Numbered from the stretch's first letter, positions 34,268-43,618 are shown. The stretch: DNA of 64,000 bases from Roseibium album (GCA_001404055.1 CXTY01000005.1:186001-250000), one strand, 5' to 3'. Notes: generated by a model not told the origin, from the letters alone. Numbers and translations: made by a program.

Positions 34268-35674
34268 TCAGACGTTGAGAAGCAGGTATTCCCGCTCCCA
34301 GGCGCTGATCACTGACATGAAGGTTTCGAATTCTTCGTATTTGATCGCCCGGTAAGTGGCGATGAAGGTTTCGCCGAAGATCTCGATCATCTCTTCGGAA
34401 TTTTCCAAGCTTGCGACGGCTTCAGGTAGCCCCCTTGGCAGGGATTTCGCCATCTCGGTGCAATCGTCAGCTCGCGGTGCATCCGGCTTCAAGTCATTGA
34501 TAATGCCCAGATAACCGCAGGCAAGGCTTGCAGCAATGGAAAGATACGGATTGGCATCGGAGCCGGGAATCCGGTTTTCAAGACGCCGGGCATCCGGGCT
34601 TGAATAGGGAACACGCAAGCCAACGGTTCGGTTGTCGTAACCCCAAAAAACATTGACGGGGGATGTCGATGTCTTGGAAAAGCGCCGATAGGAATTCACG
34701 AAAGGCGCCATGATGCTGGTCACCTTAGGCAGGTAACGCTGATGGCCCGCAATGAATGACAGGAATTCCGGTGTTTCTTCGCCGTTTTCGCCGGAGAAGA
34801 TGTTTTCACCCGTTTCAATGTCGAGCACCGATTGGTGGATATGCATGGCCGAACCGGGCTGGTTGGACATCGGCTTCGACATGAAAGTCGCATACATGTC
34901 GTGGCGCAGCGCCGCTTCCCGAATGGTGCGCTTGAACAAAAAGACCTGATCAGCCAACACCAGCGGATGACCGTGACGCAGATTGATTTCCATCTGCGCG
35001 GCACCTTCTTCGTGGATCAGGGTGTCGATCTCCAGGCCCTGTTTCTCCGAAAGGTCATAGATGTCGTCAATGAGGTCATCGAACTCGTTGAGCGCAGAAA
35101 TGGAATAGGATTGGCGACCTACTTCCGGGCGCCCGGACCGGCCACGCGGCGGCTCCAGCGGATAGTCCGGATCCGTGTTGGGACGCACCAGGTAAAACTC
35201 CAGTTCCGGGGCGACAATCGGCTCCCAGCCCTTGTCGTGATACAGCTGCAGCACGCGCTTCAGTACGTTGCGCGGAGCTGTTTCCACCGGGATACCATCA
35301 CGCGTATAGGCGTCATGGATGAGCTGGGCTGTTGGATCAGCTTCCCAGGGAACAGTGGTCAATGTGCTGTAATCGGCGCGGAAATAGAGGTCTCCATCTG
35401 TCGGGCTGTGTTGAAAGCGCTCGTCATCATCCGGATAGTCGCCTGATATCGTCTGGGCGAAAATCGAGGCCGGCATGGTCATGACCGGGCCGGAAAAGAA
35501 TTTTTCGGACGGCATCATCTTGCCGCGAGCGACGCCCGCAAGATCCGGCACAATGCACTCGATGTCCTGAATGTTGCGCGAGCTCAACCAGTCTCTTGCA
35601 GCGTCCTCGTCGGGAACGCCCCGCAAACTGTCTATCGGGTTCTGTTTTTTGCTGGCGGGTGTTTCAGCAGTCAC
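34268..35674 (-). CDS. Glutamine-synthetase-family ligase (gamma-glutamylpolyamine synthetase type)
   Basis: A 468-residue GS-fold enzyme, ATP-dependent. Catalytic parts seen: APELEFYLV, GAAQMEINLRHG, SAMHIHQSV, PVNVFWGYDNRTVGLRVPYSSPDARRLENRIPGSDANPYL. It lacks the C-terminal adenylylation-site region of GlnA and fits the PuuA/SpuI/SpuB subgroup that glutamylates putrescine or spermidine. The start is GTG 35674 with GGAG at ideal spacing; an in-frame TTG 12 nt upstream is the alternative. Co-transcribed with the transaminase; a GTGATCAC palindrome lies upstream. Confidence 0.85.
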   Translation of the reverse strand: MTAETPASKKQNPIDSLRGVPDEDAARDWLSSRNIQDIECIVPDLAGVARGKMMPSEKFFSGPVMTMPASIFAQTISGDYPDDDERFQHSPTDGDLYFRADYSTLTTVPWEADPTAQLIHDAYTRDGIPVETAPRNVLKRVLQLYHDKGWEPIVAPELEFYLVRPNTDPDYPLEPPRGRSGRPEVGRQSYSISALNEFDDLIDDIYDLSEKQGLEIDTLIHEEGAAQMEINLRHGHPLVLADQVFLFKRTIREAALRHDMYATFMSKPMSNQPGSAMHIHQSVLDIETGENIFSGENGEETPEFLSFIAGHQRYLPKVTSIMAPFVNSYRRFSKTSTSPVNVFWGYDNRTVGLRVPYSSPDARRLENRIPGSDANPYLSIAASLACGYLGIINDLKPDAPRADDCTEMAKSLPRGLPEAVASLENSEEMIEIFGETFIATYRAIKYEEFETFMSVISAWEREYLLLNV

Positions 35675-35784
35675 GAGGAGCTCCAATTGGTTGGCGCGGT
35701 TTCGAGGTTGAACCGATACGAGGCACGGGCGTAGTCGATGGGGCCCGCGTCGTTACTAATAGCCTAAAAATTCCAAATTCAGGT

Positions 35785-35802
35785 ATTTTGTGATCACAAA
35801 AT
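35785..35802. promoter_or_regulatory. Operator 1, GntR-type palindrome
   Basis: ATTTTGTGATCACAAAAT, a perfect 18-bp palindrome, 110 nt upstream of the ligase gene that is followed by the transaminase. The inner TTGTGATCACAA fits the TNGTnnnACNA-like sites of FadR/FCD-class GntR regulators. The GntR gene lies directly adjacent. Confidence 0.75.
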
Positions 35803-35822
35803 GACACGGGTCAGTCACAGGA

Positions 35823-36539
35823 TCAAGTTTTGCCTTGCACAGCGAGGAGCTCCTTCCCCAGCAAGCCCATGCCATCGTTGATATCGGCGGCAATGGCACT
35901 GCGTAGAGCGTCCTCATTCTGCAGCTCTATGGCCCTGATAGCTTCTTTGTGGCGATCATCCAGGCTGACTGTCCCGACACGCCCGTAAACAGTGCGCATG
36001 AAGGGTGCGAATTGCAGCCACAGGCTGTCGATCAGCGGCAAGAGAACTTCGGACCCTGAGGCCCGGTAGATGTGGAAATGAAAGGTGTGATTGAGCCGCA
36101 TGTAGGATTCCGCGTCGCCGCTCAGAATACACTGGTCAATGTCATCGTCGACGGCCTTCAGCCGCTTGGCATCCTTCGAAGTCAAGTGAGGCAGAGCAAG
36201 GGTTGCAAGCTCTGGCTCAAGCAGAAGTCTTGCCTTGAGGACTTCCTGGTAACGGGCAGGGGTCATGTCGGGCACCTGGACACGGCCGTTGGGTTTGACC
36301 TCCAGAGCGTTTTCCGCCGCAAGTCTTTGAAGAACTTCGCGAACCGGCATAGGACTGACACCAAGTTCGGCTGCCAAGCCGCGTAGTGTGACAGCTTTCC
36401 CGGGAATGAAACGTCCTGTGAGGAGGCCAGAGCGTACCGCCCGGTCGACCTGTTCGCGTGCAGCGCCCCGGGTGGAGGTGGGGGCGGTGTCGCCACCTTT
36501 GCTCGGGCCGGATTGTAATGCGGAGCGTCTGACCGCCAA
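35823..36539 (-). CDS. GntR-family regulator, FCD (FadR) subfamily
   Basis: A 238-residue regulator. The winged HTH covers GAAREQVDRAVRSGLLTGRFIPGKAVTLRGLAAELGVSPMPVREVLQRLAAENAL. The FCD ligand domain follows, with metal-binding-type residues in ARLLLEPELATLAL, MRLNHTFHFHIYRASGS and DDRHKEAIRAIE. Placed between two glutamine-synthetase-family genes reading away from it in opposite directions, it is the probable repressor of this polyamine locus, acting at the two GTGATCAC sites. Ligand (a polyamine or its gamma-glutamyl derivative) is inferred. Confidence 0.88.
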   Translation of the reverse strand: MAVRRSALQSGPSKGGDTAPTSTRGAAREQVDRAVRSGLLTGRFIPGKAVTLRGLAAELGVSPMPVREVLQRLAAENALEVKPNGRVQVPDMTPARYQEVLKARLLLEPELATLALPHLTSKDAKRLKAVDDDIDQCILSGDAESYMRLNHTFHFHIYRASGSEVLLPLIDSLWLQFAPFMRTVYGRVGTVSLDDRHKEAIRAIELQNEDALRSAIAADINDGMGLLGKELLAVQGKT

Positions 36540-36601
36540 TGTGACCTTCTCCTATGCGCTGCAGAAGCAAAATTCGCGATCTGCCTTGACAGAGTTCACC
36601 G

Positions 36602-36616
36602 AAAGTGATCACATTT
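36602..36616. promoter_or_regulatory. Operator 2, GntR-type half-conserved palindrome
   Basis: AAAGTGATCACATTT shares the 8-bp core GTGATCAC with operator 1, with weaker flanks. It is in the 155-nt gap between the GntR gene and the divergent ligase gene, so it could control both the regulator and the ligase-potFGHI transcript. Confidence 0.7.
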
Positions 36617-36694
36617 TTGGAAACGAAGCAAATAAAAGCTGGTGCCGGTCTGATTTGACATGTTGATCAGGGCCGGTCTGAAAGCAGGGGTTAA

Positions 36695-38083
36695 ATGAAC
36701 GAACTTCCCCATCAGATTCTGGAACACCCTGCTGAACCAGGGTGGAAAAAAGATTTTGATGCCTTTCTGGAAGCTCATCCGGATCTGGATACTCTGGAAG
36801 TCGTGTTGCCGGATACGAATGGCGTGCTTCGCGGCAAATGGCTTCCGGGCAATGCTTTGCCGAAAGTCTTCGAGCAGGGTGTCGCCTTTCCCTATTCACT
36901 TTACGGACTGGATGTCTGGGGTCGTGAGGTCGAGGCTACCGGTATGCATCTGGAAACGGGCGACAAGGACGGTGTCTGCTGGCCGATACCTGAAACCCTG
37001 AAACTGGTTCCCTGGACAGACCGGAAAACCGCGCAGGTTCTTCTTTCCATGTATGACCGTGATGGAGAGCCGTTTCTTGCCGACCCGCGCCATGTTCTGG
37101 AAAACATGGTCGAGCGGCTGAAGACCGAGTTCGGTGTTACCGCGACATGCGCCTTCGAACTGGAATTCTACTTGTTTGAAGAAAGCGAAGGTGACTGGAC
37201 AGAGCAGCCTAAGCCCCTGTTTTCAACGCATCTGGGGCCTGCTCGCCAGAACATGTATGCGCTTTCCGATCTTGAAGCCCTTCTTCCGGTGGTCGACGAC
37301 TTGCGCAGGGCCTGTGAAGAGCAAGGCATACCGGCAGATGCTGCAGTTTCCGAAGCTGCCCCCGGGCAGTTTGAGCTGAACCTGCATCACCGGACAAATC
37401 CGTTGCTGGCTGCAGATGACGTCGTCTTGCTGAGAAGGCTGGTTGCCGGCGTTGCCCGCAAACACGAGCTGAAAGCGTCGTTCATGGCCAAGCCGTTTGT
37501 GGAATGGCCGGGCAACGGCATGCATGTGCATGTTTCGATGGAAGACGAAGATGGCAATTTGTTCGCCGATCCTGAAAAAGGTCCTGAGCGGCTTGGTTAC
37601 GCCATCAATGGCCTTATGAAAACCATGCCGGAAGCGCTGTTGTTGTTCATCTCCACGTTCAATGGCTTCCGCAGGATGCAGCCCGGGTCTTATGCGCCTG
37701 CTTCCATTTGCTGGGGTTTCGACAATCGGTCTGTTGCTCTCAGAGTACCTGCCTCCAGCCCGGAAGCTGCCCGCGTGGAACACCGCATCGCCGGAGCTGA
37801 TGCCAATCCCTATCTCGTGTTGACCGGAATTCTGGCAGGAATGCTGGAAGGGCTGACGCAGAAGAAAGATCCGCCGGCGCCGGTAACTGGAAACGCTTAT
37901 GAAAAGCGCAAGAAACGCCTGACCCCATGGATGGACGAAGCCATTGATGCCTTCGAGGCGTCCAAACTGATGAAGCAGGCCGTCGGGAAGGAGATGCACA
38001 AGGTTCTGACCGAGATAAAGCGGGAAGAACTGAACGAGTTTGGGCGGGAGATTTCTTCGCTGGAACGGCAGACATATGTCTGA
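36695..38083 (+). CDS. Second glutamine-synthetase-family ligase (gamma-glutamylpolyamine synthetase type)
   Basis: A 462-residue GS-fold ligase, clearly divergent from the one at 34268-35674. Motifs: VVLPDTNGVLRGKWLPG, CAFELEFYLFEE, APGQFELNLHH, GNGMHVHVSMEDEDGN, ASICWGFDNRSVALRVPASSPEAARVEHRIAGADANPYL. Likely glutamylates a polyamine in the cytoplasm, comparable to SpuB beside SpuI in Pseudomonas. It is the first gene before potFGHI and lies 79 nt downstream of operator 2. Confidence 0.85.
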   Translation: MNELPHQILEHPAEPGWKKDFDAFLEAHPDLDTLEVVLPDTNGVLRGKWLPGNALPKVFEQGVAFPYSLYGLDVWGREVEATGMHLETGDKDGVCWPIPETLKLVPWTDRKTAQVLLSMYDRDGEPFLADPRHVLENMVERLKTEFGVTATCAFELEFYLFEESEGDWTEQPKPLFSTHLGPARQNMYALSDLEALLPVVDDLRRACEEQGIPADAAVSEAAPGQFELNLHHRTNPLLAADDVVLLRRLVAGVARKHELKASFMAKPFVEWPGNGMHVHVSMEDEDGNLFADPEKGPERLGYAINGLMKTMPEALLLFISTFNGFRRMQPGSYAPASICWGFDNRSVALRVPASSPEAARVEHRIAGADANPYLVLTGILAGMLEGLTQKKDPPAPVTGNAYEKRKKRLTPWMDEAIDAFEASKLMKQAVGKEMHKVLTEIKREELNEFGREISSLERQTYV

Positions 38084-38235
38084 GGTTCTGGCCGCCTAAA
38101 ATAGGTGCTGGACAAAGTCTGGCACCATCGCTGATGATTGGAATAGATAACCAAAAACAAGCGGCAATGTCCGTTTGCTATGAGGGACAAGGCCGGAAAA
38201 ATGGCCACCGTCAAACCTCTCAAGGGGAGTTCAGA

Positions 38236-39330
38236 ATGTCATTGAAAAGCATGTTGACCGGAGTTGCAGCGCTTAGTCTGATGAGCGGCGTGGCCTTCGC
38301 CCAGGACCGGACCGTGAACGTCTTCAACTGGTCCGATTATATCGACGAGTCGATCCTGGAAGACTTCACCAAGGAAACCGGCATCAAGGTCGTGTACGAC
38401 GTCTTTGACAGCAATGAGGTTCTCGAAACCAAGCTGCTTGCAGGCAGCACGGGGTATGACGTCGTTGTTCCAACGGCTGACTTCCTGTCCCGTCAGATTC
38501 AGGCCGGTGTGTTTTCCAAGCTGGACCGATCCAAACTGCCGAACCTGTCCAACATGTGGAAGGATGTGGAAGAGCGCGTTGAAATTTATGATCCGGGCAA
38601 TGCCTATTCCATCAACTATATGTGGGGCACCACTGGCCTTGGGTACAATGTTGAAAAAGTGAAGGCTGCGCTTGGTGACGATGCGCCAGTCGACAGCTGG
38701 GATCTGCTTTTCAAGCCCGAAAATATCGAAAAGCTCAACGACTGTGGTGTCTACATTCTGGATGCACCAACCGAATTGATACCAGCTGCGCTCAACTACC
38801 TGGGAATTGACCCCAATTCTGAAAGCAAGGGTGATATTGAGAAAGCAGGCGAGTTGCTCAAGTCCATTCGTCCTTATGTCCAGAAGTACCACTCCTCAGA
38901 GTACATCAATGCGCTGGCGAACGGTGATATCTGCCTCGCAGTGGGTTGGTCCGGCGACGTACTTCAAGCGCGCGACCGCGCTGCGGAAGCCGACAATGGC
39001 GTGACCGTTGAGTACGCCATTCCGAAAGAGGGAGCCCTGATGTGGTTCGACCAGATGGCGATCCCTGCAGATGCCAAGAATATGGACGAAGCACATGAGT
39101 TCCTGGATTACATCATGCGTCCCGATGTGATGGCAAAAGCCTCCAACTACGTCTATTTCGCCAATGGAAACAAGGCTTCGCAGAAACTCCTGAATGAAGA
39201 TGTTATCGGCGATCCGGCGATCTACCCGGACGAAGAGACTGTGAAGAAACTCTACACAAAGGCGCCATACGGGCCGAAGATCAATCGCATCGTTACCCGC
39301 ACCTGGACCTCCGTTAAGAGCGGTCAGTAA
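38236..39330 (+). CDS. potF: Putrescine/polyamine ABC transporter, periplasmic binding protein
   Basis: A 364-residue periplasmic receptor. Signal peptide MSLKSMLTGVAALSLMSGVAFA, with start 38236 behind GGGGAGTTC; a longer frame from 38134 lacks one. Opening mature motif VNVFNWSDYIDESILEDFTKETGIKVVYDVFDSNE is the PotF/SpuD hallmark. Further conserved parts are YDVVVPTADFLSRQI, YMWGTTGLGYN, ICLAVGWSGDV and GALMWFDQMAIP, which form the polyamine pocket. An attenuator-like terminator separates it from the ATPase gene. Confidence 0.92.
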   Translation: MSLKSMLTGVAALSLMSGVAFAQDRTVNVFNWSDYIDESILEDFTKETGIKVVYDVFDSNEVLETKLLAGSTGYDVVVPTADFLSRQIQAGVFSKLDRSKLPNLSNMWKDVEERVEIYDPGNAYSINYMWGTTGLGYNVEKVKAALGDDAPVDSWDLLFKPENIEKLNDCGVYILDAPTELIPAALNYLGIDPNSESKGDIEKAGELLKSIRPYVQKYHSSEYINALANGDICLAVGWSGDVLQARDRAAEADNGVTVEYAIPKEGALMWFDQMAIPADAKNMDEAHEFLDYIMRPDVMAKASNYVYFANGNKASQKLLNEDVIGDPAIYPDEETVKKLYTKAPYGPKINRIVTRTWTSVKSGQ

Positions 39331-39340
39331 GCTTTTTAGA

Positions 39341-39369
39341 CCGCCGGGCCGGAAAAGCCCGGCGGTTTT
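39341..39369 (+). terminator. Terminator/attenuator between potF and potG
   Basis: CCGCCGGGC (39341-39349), loop CGGAAAA, GCCCGGCGG (39357-39365), then TTTT. A 9-bp perfect G+C stem. Probably partial, so that binding-protein mRNA exceeds that of potGHI. Confidence 0.8.
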
Positions 39370-39396
39370 AATGTTTCTTTGGGTTGGGGGATTGTT

Positions 39397-40554
39397 TTGG
39401 CGAAGAAATCGATCGGACCGGTACGCCGTGAGTTCAAGCCCTGGGAAAGTCCCGACCACGAACCCTTTATCGAGTTTCGCAATGTCACCAAGAAGTTTGG
39501 TGAATTCGTTGCTGTCGATAATCTGTCACTGAAAATTTACGAGCGCGAATTTTTTGCCCTTCTTGGTGGGTCAGGCTGCGGTAAAACCACCTTGATGCGC
39601 ATGCTCGCGGGATTTGAGACGCCGACATCCGGACAGATATTTCTGGATGGTCAGGACCTTGCCGGTATTCCACCCTTCCGCCGCCCTTCAAACATGATGT
39701 TTCAATCCTATGCGCTTTTCCCGCACATGAGCGTTGAAAAGAACATTGCCTTCGGGCTCAAGCAGGACAAGTTGCCGGCTTCTGAAATTGTAGCCCGCGT
39801 TGCGGAAATGCTCCGGCTCACCAAGTTGGAACAATTCGGCAAACGCAAGCCGCATCAGCTTTCTGGTGGTCAGCGACAGCGTGTGGCCCTGGCGCGCTCA
39901 CTTGCCAAACGCCCAAAAGTGCTTCTTCTGGACGAACCCTTAGGCGCGCTGGATCGCAAATTGCGCGAAGAAACCCAGTTTGAACTCATGAACCTTCAGG
40001 AAGAACTCGAAGTGACGTTCCTGATCGTGACGCATGACCAGGAAGAGGCGATGACAGTTGCTGATCGCATTGCTGTCATGGACAAGGGCACGCTTGTGCA
40101 GGTGGCCACGCCTGCCGAAATCTACGAGACGCCAAACTCACGATTTGTGGCGGATTTCATTGGCGATGTGAACATGATCGAGGCAAAGGTCGCCGAAAAA
40201 TCCGGTATGGGAACGCGATTGGTTTCGGTGGCGGATGGATTTGTCATTGAGAGTGAGCAGGAGACGGACGCAGGCGTCGGGGACAGTGTCTGGTACGCCA
40301 TTCGACCCGAAAAAGTCCGCATCGTGCAGGGGCGGGGACAGGACGGTGTCCCGAACCAGATCAATGGCCTGGTCTGGGACATTGCCTATCTTGGTGACGT
40401 CTCCATCATCCATTCCAAGGTCGGCGAGAATGATGACGACATCATACGGGCCACTTTTGCCAATGTCTCGCGCATGGTCGAAAAACCGATCATGTGGGAA
40501 GACGAAGTCGTGATGTCATTCGACCGGGACGCCGGCGTCATTCTGACAGGATAG
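39397..40554 (+). CDS. potG: Polyamine ABC transporter, ATP-binding subunit
   Basis: A 385-residue ATPase. Walker A LLGGSGCGKTT, Q-loop MMFQSYALFPHMSVEKN, signature LSGGQRQRVALARSL, Walker B VLLLDEPLGALD and FLIVTHDQEEA. A TOBE domain at the C-terminus (about 285-380; VWYAIRPEKVRI) is typical of PotA/PotG. Start TTG 39397 behind GTTGGGGGA gives MAKKSIGP; another in-frame TTG lies 18 nt upstream. It follows the attenuator after potF. Confidence 0.93.
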   Translation: MAKKSIGPVRREFKPWESPDHEPFIEFRNVTKKFGEFVAVDNLSLKIYEREFFALLGGSGCGKTTLMRMLAGFETPTSGQIFLDGQDLAGIPPFRRPSNMMFQSYALFPHMSVEKNIAFGLKQDKLPASEIVARVAEMLRLTKLEQFGKRKPHQLSGGQRQRVALARSLAKRPKVLLLDEPLGALDRKLREETQFELMNLQEELEVTFLIVTHDQEEAMTVADRIAVMDKGTLVQVATPAEIYETPNSRFVADFIGDVNMIEAKVAEKSGMGTRLVSVADGFVIESEQETDAGVGDSVWYAIRPEKVRIVQGRGQDGVPNQINGLVWDIAYLGDVSIIHSKVGENDDDIIRATFANVSRMVEKPIMWEDEVVMSFDRDAGVILTG

Positions 40555-40564
40555 GGAGGGGGTA

Positions 40565-41491
40565 ATGAAAGAGAACATTGCTGCTCCCAAAAGAAGATCG
40601 CTTGGTGCATGGGCGCTGATCGCCGCACCGTATTTGTGGCTGCTGATACTCTTTCTGGTGCCGTTTCTAATTGTCTTCAAGATATCCCTGTCCCAGGTGG
40701 CAATCGCCATTCCACCTTATATCCCGGCATTTGACCTGGCTGAAGGCTGGCAGGCTTTCAGGGACAATCTCAGCGAACTGTCTTTTGAAAATTACATCTG
40801 GCTTACGGAAGATGACCTTTATTGGAAGTCTTATCTTTCCTCCGTCACCATCGCCGGAATATCCACTCTGCTGACGTTGCTGATCGGGTATCCAATCGCC
40901 TACGGGATGGCGCGTAGTCCACGCTCCATCAGGCCGACGTTGCTGATGCTTGTCATCCTGCCGTTCTGGACCAGCTTCCTGATCCGCGTTTATGCCTGGA
41001 TCGGTATTTTAAAGAACGAAGGTTTGCTCAATCAGCTTCTGCTTGCGCTGGGCATCATCAGCGAACCCATGGTGATCCTGAACACCAACATCGCGGTCTA
41101 TATCGGAATTGTTTATTCCTACCTGCCGTTTCTTGTGCTGCCGCTCTATGCCAGCCTGGAGAGGCTTGATGGCAGTCTTCTCGAAGCCGCGGAAGATCTC
41201 GGGTGTCCTCCCTGGAAAGCATTCTGGAAAATTACACTTCCCTTGTCGCTGCCCGGCATGATTGCCGGTTGCTTTCTGGTGTTTATCCCGGCGGTGGGGG
41301 AATTCGTGATCCCGGATCTGCTTGGTGGGTCTGACACCTTGATGATCGGCAAGACGCTTTGGGTTGAATTCTTTAGCAACCGGGATTGGCCTGTTTCCTC
41401 TGCTGTCGCGGTTATTCTGCTGATGATCCTCGTGATCCCGATTGTTCTTTTCCAGAACCAGCAACAGAAAATGTCTGAGAGGGATGGATGA
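40565..41491 (+). CDS. potH: Polyamine ABC transporter, permease 1
   Basis: A 308-residue inner-membrane permease with six predicted helices, first at LIAAPYLWLLILFLVPFLIV. The EAA loop is DGSLLEAAEDLGCPPWKAFWKITLPLSLPGM. The periplasmic loop after helix 1 (about residues 45-85) is long, as in PotB/PotH. Starts 10 nt after potG behind GGGAGGGGG. It overlaps potI by 4 nt. Confidence 0.93.
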   Translation: MKENIAAPKRRSLGAWALIAAPYLWLLILFLVPFLIVFKISLSQVAIAIPPYIPAFDLAEGWQAFRDNLSELSFENYIWLTEDDLYWKSYLSSVTIAGISTLLTLLIGYPIAYGMARSPRSIRPTLLMLVILPFWTSFLIRVYAWIGILKNEGLLNQLLLALGIISEPMVILNTNIAVYIGIVYSYLPFLVLPLYASLERLDGSLLEAAEDLGCPPWKAFWKITLPLSLPGMIAGCFLVFIPAVGEFVIPDLLGGSDTLMIGKTLWVEFFSNRDWPVSSAVAVILLMILVIPIVLFQNQQQKMSERDG

Positions 41492-42315
41492 CGCGCGGCC
41501 CGACCTGGTTCAACATCACCTCTCTCGTTGTGGGCTTTTCTTTCCTTTATTTGCCCATCGTGCTTCTGGTGATCTATTCCTTCAATGAGAGCCGTTTGGT
41601 GACCGTCTGGGGCGGGTTCTCTACCAAGTGGTACGCATCTCTGCTTCAGAACGAGCAACTTCTGGACGCTGCCTGGGTGACCCTGCGTGTGGCGTTTGTG
41701 TCAGCCAGTATTGCGACAGTGTTCGGAACAATGGCGGCGCTTGTTCTTGTGCGCTCTGGCCGATTCCTGGGGCGCTCGTTTTTCTCGGGTATGATTTTCG
41801 CGCCCCTGGTCATGCCAGAAGTGATCCTCGGCCTGTCACTGTTGCTGCTGTTTGTGGCGATAGACCAGACACGCGGGTTCTGGACCGTGATGCTGGCACA
41901 TACAACATTTGCCATGTGCTATGTGGCCGTGGTGGTGCAGTCGCGTCTGGTCGGCTTTGACAAGTCCATCGAGGAGGCCGCAGAAGACCTCGGCTGCCCA
42001 CCGGTCAAAACGTTCTTCCTGATCACTTTGCCGATTATCCTGCCAGGTGTTATTGCCGGCTGGATGCTGGCTTTCACCTTGTCTCTGGACGATCTGGTCA
42101 TCGCAAGCTTCACCACTGGTCCGGGCGCAACAACCTTGCCTATGAAGATCTATTCCCAAGTCAGACTTGGCGTCACGCCGGAAATCAATGCAGTCTGCAC
42201 AATTCTGGTTGCATTGGTCACCGTCGGAGTGATTGCAGCTTCCATCGTTACCAAGCGCCAACAAGTGCAAAGGGAGCGCGATGAGAGAGCTGCATTTGGA
42301 AACGACATGACATGA
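41488..42315 (+). CDS. potI: Polyamine ABC transporter, permease 2
   Basis: A 275-residue inner-membrane permease, partner of PotH. Early motif PIVLLVIYSFNESRLVTVWGGFSTKWY is characteristic of PotC/PotI. EAA loop: DKSIEEAAEDLGCPPVKTFFLITLPIILPGVIAG; then TLSLDDLVIASFTTGPGATTLPMKIYS. Last gene of the ligase-potFGHI transcript. No terminator is evident in the 133 nt after it. Confidence 0.93.
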   Translation: MTRGPTWFNITSLVVGFSFLYLPIVLLVIYSFNESRLVTVWGGFSTKWYASLLQNEQLLDAAWVTLRVAFVSASIATVFGTMAALVLVRSGRFLGRSFFSGMIFAPLVMPEVILGLSLLLLFVAIDQTRGFWTVMLAHTTFAMCYVAVVVQSRLVGFDKSIEEAAEDLGCPPVKTFFLITLPIILPGVIAGWMLAFTLSLDDLVIASFTTGPGATTLPMKIYSQVRLGVTPEINAVCTILVALVTVGVIAASIVTKRQQVQRERDERAAFGNDMT

Positions 42316-42448
42316 CCAGAAAACTCTATTAATTCAGCTGGGTACAAATCTTTTGCGTCAAAGACAGGCTCTCATTTAACCAATTTTAAATTGTGTCATG
42401 ATAGACAATTCTACCTATTGTTTGGTGGTTGGATATGTGTAGTCGGAC

Positions 42449-43603
42449 ATGGTGGGACTTTCTCGGTTGACCCAAATGAATCTTCTTCAGCAACAAGTTG
42501 ATCTGGCAGGTCTGGGTCTTGTTGCGGGTTGGCATGAAAAGCCCTCTTTGGGACAACTAAAGTCCTTGTGGAATTCGCTGGCTGGCGGTCCCGTGTCGAC
42601 ACCCTTTCAGACCCCTGAATTTCTGCATGCTTTTACTGAAAAGATTTTACCTGGAGCCTGCGAGCGATTTGCAGTGTTTTCCCTATGTGATGAAGTGACC
42701 AGAGAGCCTGTCATGCTGATGCCGTTGATCTGGTTCCGCAAGGGGCCGTTTCGCATCGTCTCCAGCCTTGACCTGGGGCTTTCCGATCAAAACGGACCGG
42801 TTTTTGGGAAACGCTGTGGTGATGTCTGCGGCGCACTTAAACCAGCGCTGTTGCCTGCATTGTTGCAGTCGATTCTGGATTGCGACGTGCTCAAGGTCTG
42901 CAAGATTCACCCGACCATCTCTGGTAAGGCGAATCCCTTGTTTGAAGTTCCAGAGGCAAGCCATGAAGGGCATTCGCTCTACCTTGATCACCAAGCGTTG
43001 GAAGATGCCGTAACGAGCTCCAAAAAATCGGTCTACAAGGAAGCACGTACCAAATTTCGCAAGTTGCAGCGTGAGGGAGTGACACTTGTGGAAGCGGCAA
43101 CCGCACCCGAACGCGAACTCATCTGCCGTACTCTTTTGGAACAAAGAAAAAAACGGCATGATGCTCCCGATAACCTTGTGTCGCTGGAAGAGGAAAACCG
43201 GGAAAACTTCTATCAATATCTTGCCGGGTTGAATGAAGATAAGGGACCTCTCACCGCGCTCGCTTTGAAGAATGGTGAGGAGATTGTGGCGGCTGTCGTC
43301 CTACTTGCAGAGGGAACCAGCGCAAATGGTGTTCTCGTCTCCATTGGCGATCCCAAGTGGCATCGCATGTCACCTGGCATGGTCTTGTTCGTCAAATCAA
43401 TCGAATGGGCCAGGGAGAACGGTATCCAGAACTTCAGTCTGGGAGCAGGGCTGCATTCCTACAAAAACAGGTTTGGTGCCGCGATGCAGGAAACCAAGCG
43501 TATCTTGGTACCGATGAACATGCGTGGAAGAACCTACGTCACGGCCATGCATGCAAAAAGACTGTCTCAAGAGATCTTTGAAAAGGCGATGGCTGCAGAG
43601 TAG
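42449..43603 (+). CDS. CelD/BcsL-like GNAT-fold acyltransferase
   Basis: A 384-residue protein with two GNAT-like halves of the CelD/FemAB-like group. Motifs: TPFQTPEFLHAFTEKILPGA near residue 50, KKSVYKEARTKFRKLQREG in the centre, ALALKNGEEIVAAVVLL, and INxxL-like end FSLGAGLHSYKNRFGA. This C-terminal pattern (DFxxGDExYKxxF in the family) is conserved in proteins linked to exopolysaccharide acylation. The start at 42449 is uncertain; ATG 42476 is an alternative. It stands alone after potI. Confidence 0.75.
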   Translation: MVGLSRLTQMNLLQQQVDLAGLGLVAGWHEKPSLGQLKSLWNSLAGGPVSTPFQTPEFLHAFTEKILPGACERFAVFSLCDEVTREPVMLMPLIWFRKGPFRIVSSLDLGLSDQNGPVFGKRCGDVCGALKPALLPALLQSILDCDVLKVCKIHPTISGKANPLFEVPEASHEGHSLYLDHQALEDAVTSSKKSVYKEARTKFRKLQREGVTLVEAATAPERELICRTLLEQRKKRHDAPDNLVSLEEENRENFYQYLAGLNEDKGPLTALALKNGEEIVAAVVLLAEGTSANGVLVSIGDPKWHRMSPGMVLFVKSIEWARENGIQNFSLGAGLHSYKNRFGAAMQETKRILVPMNMRGRTYVTAMHAKRLSQEIFEKAMAAE

Positions 43604-43618
43604 GCAGTTTCTGGGTCG

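Noticed and set aside
38104-38126. Hairpin GGTGC...GCACC after the second ligase gene
   Set aside because: The stem is interrupted by a 2x2 mismatch and lacks a T-run; too weak to list as a terminator.
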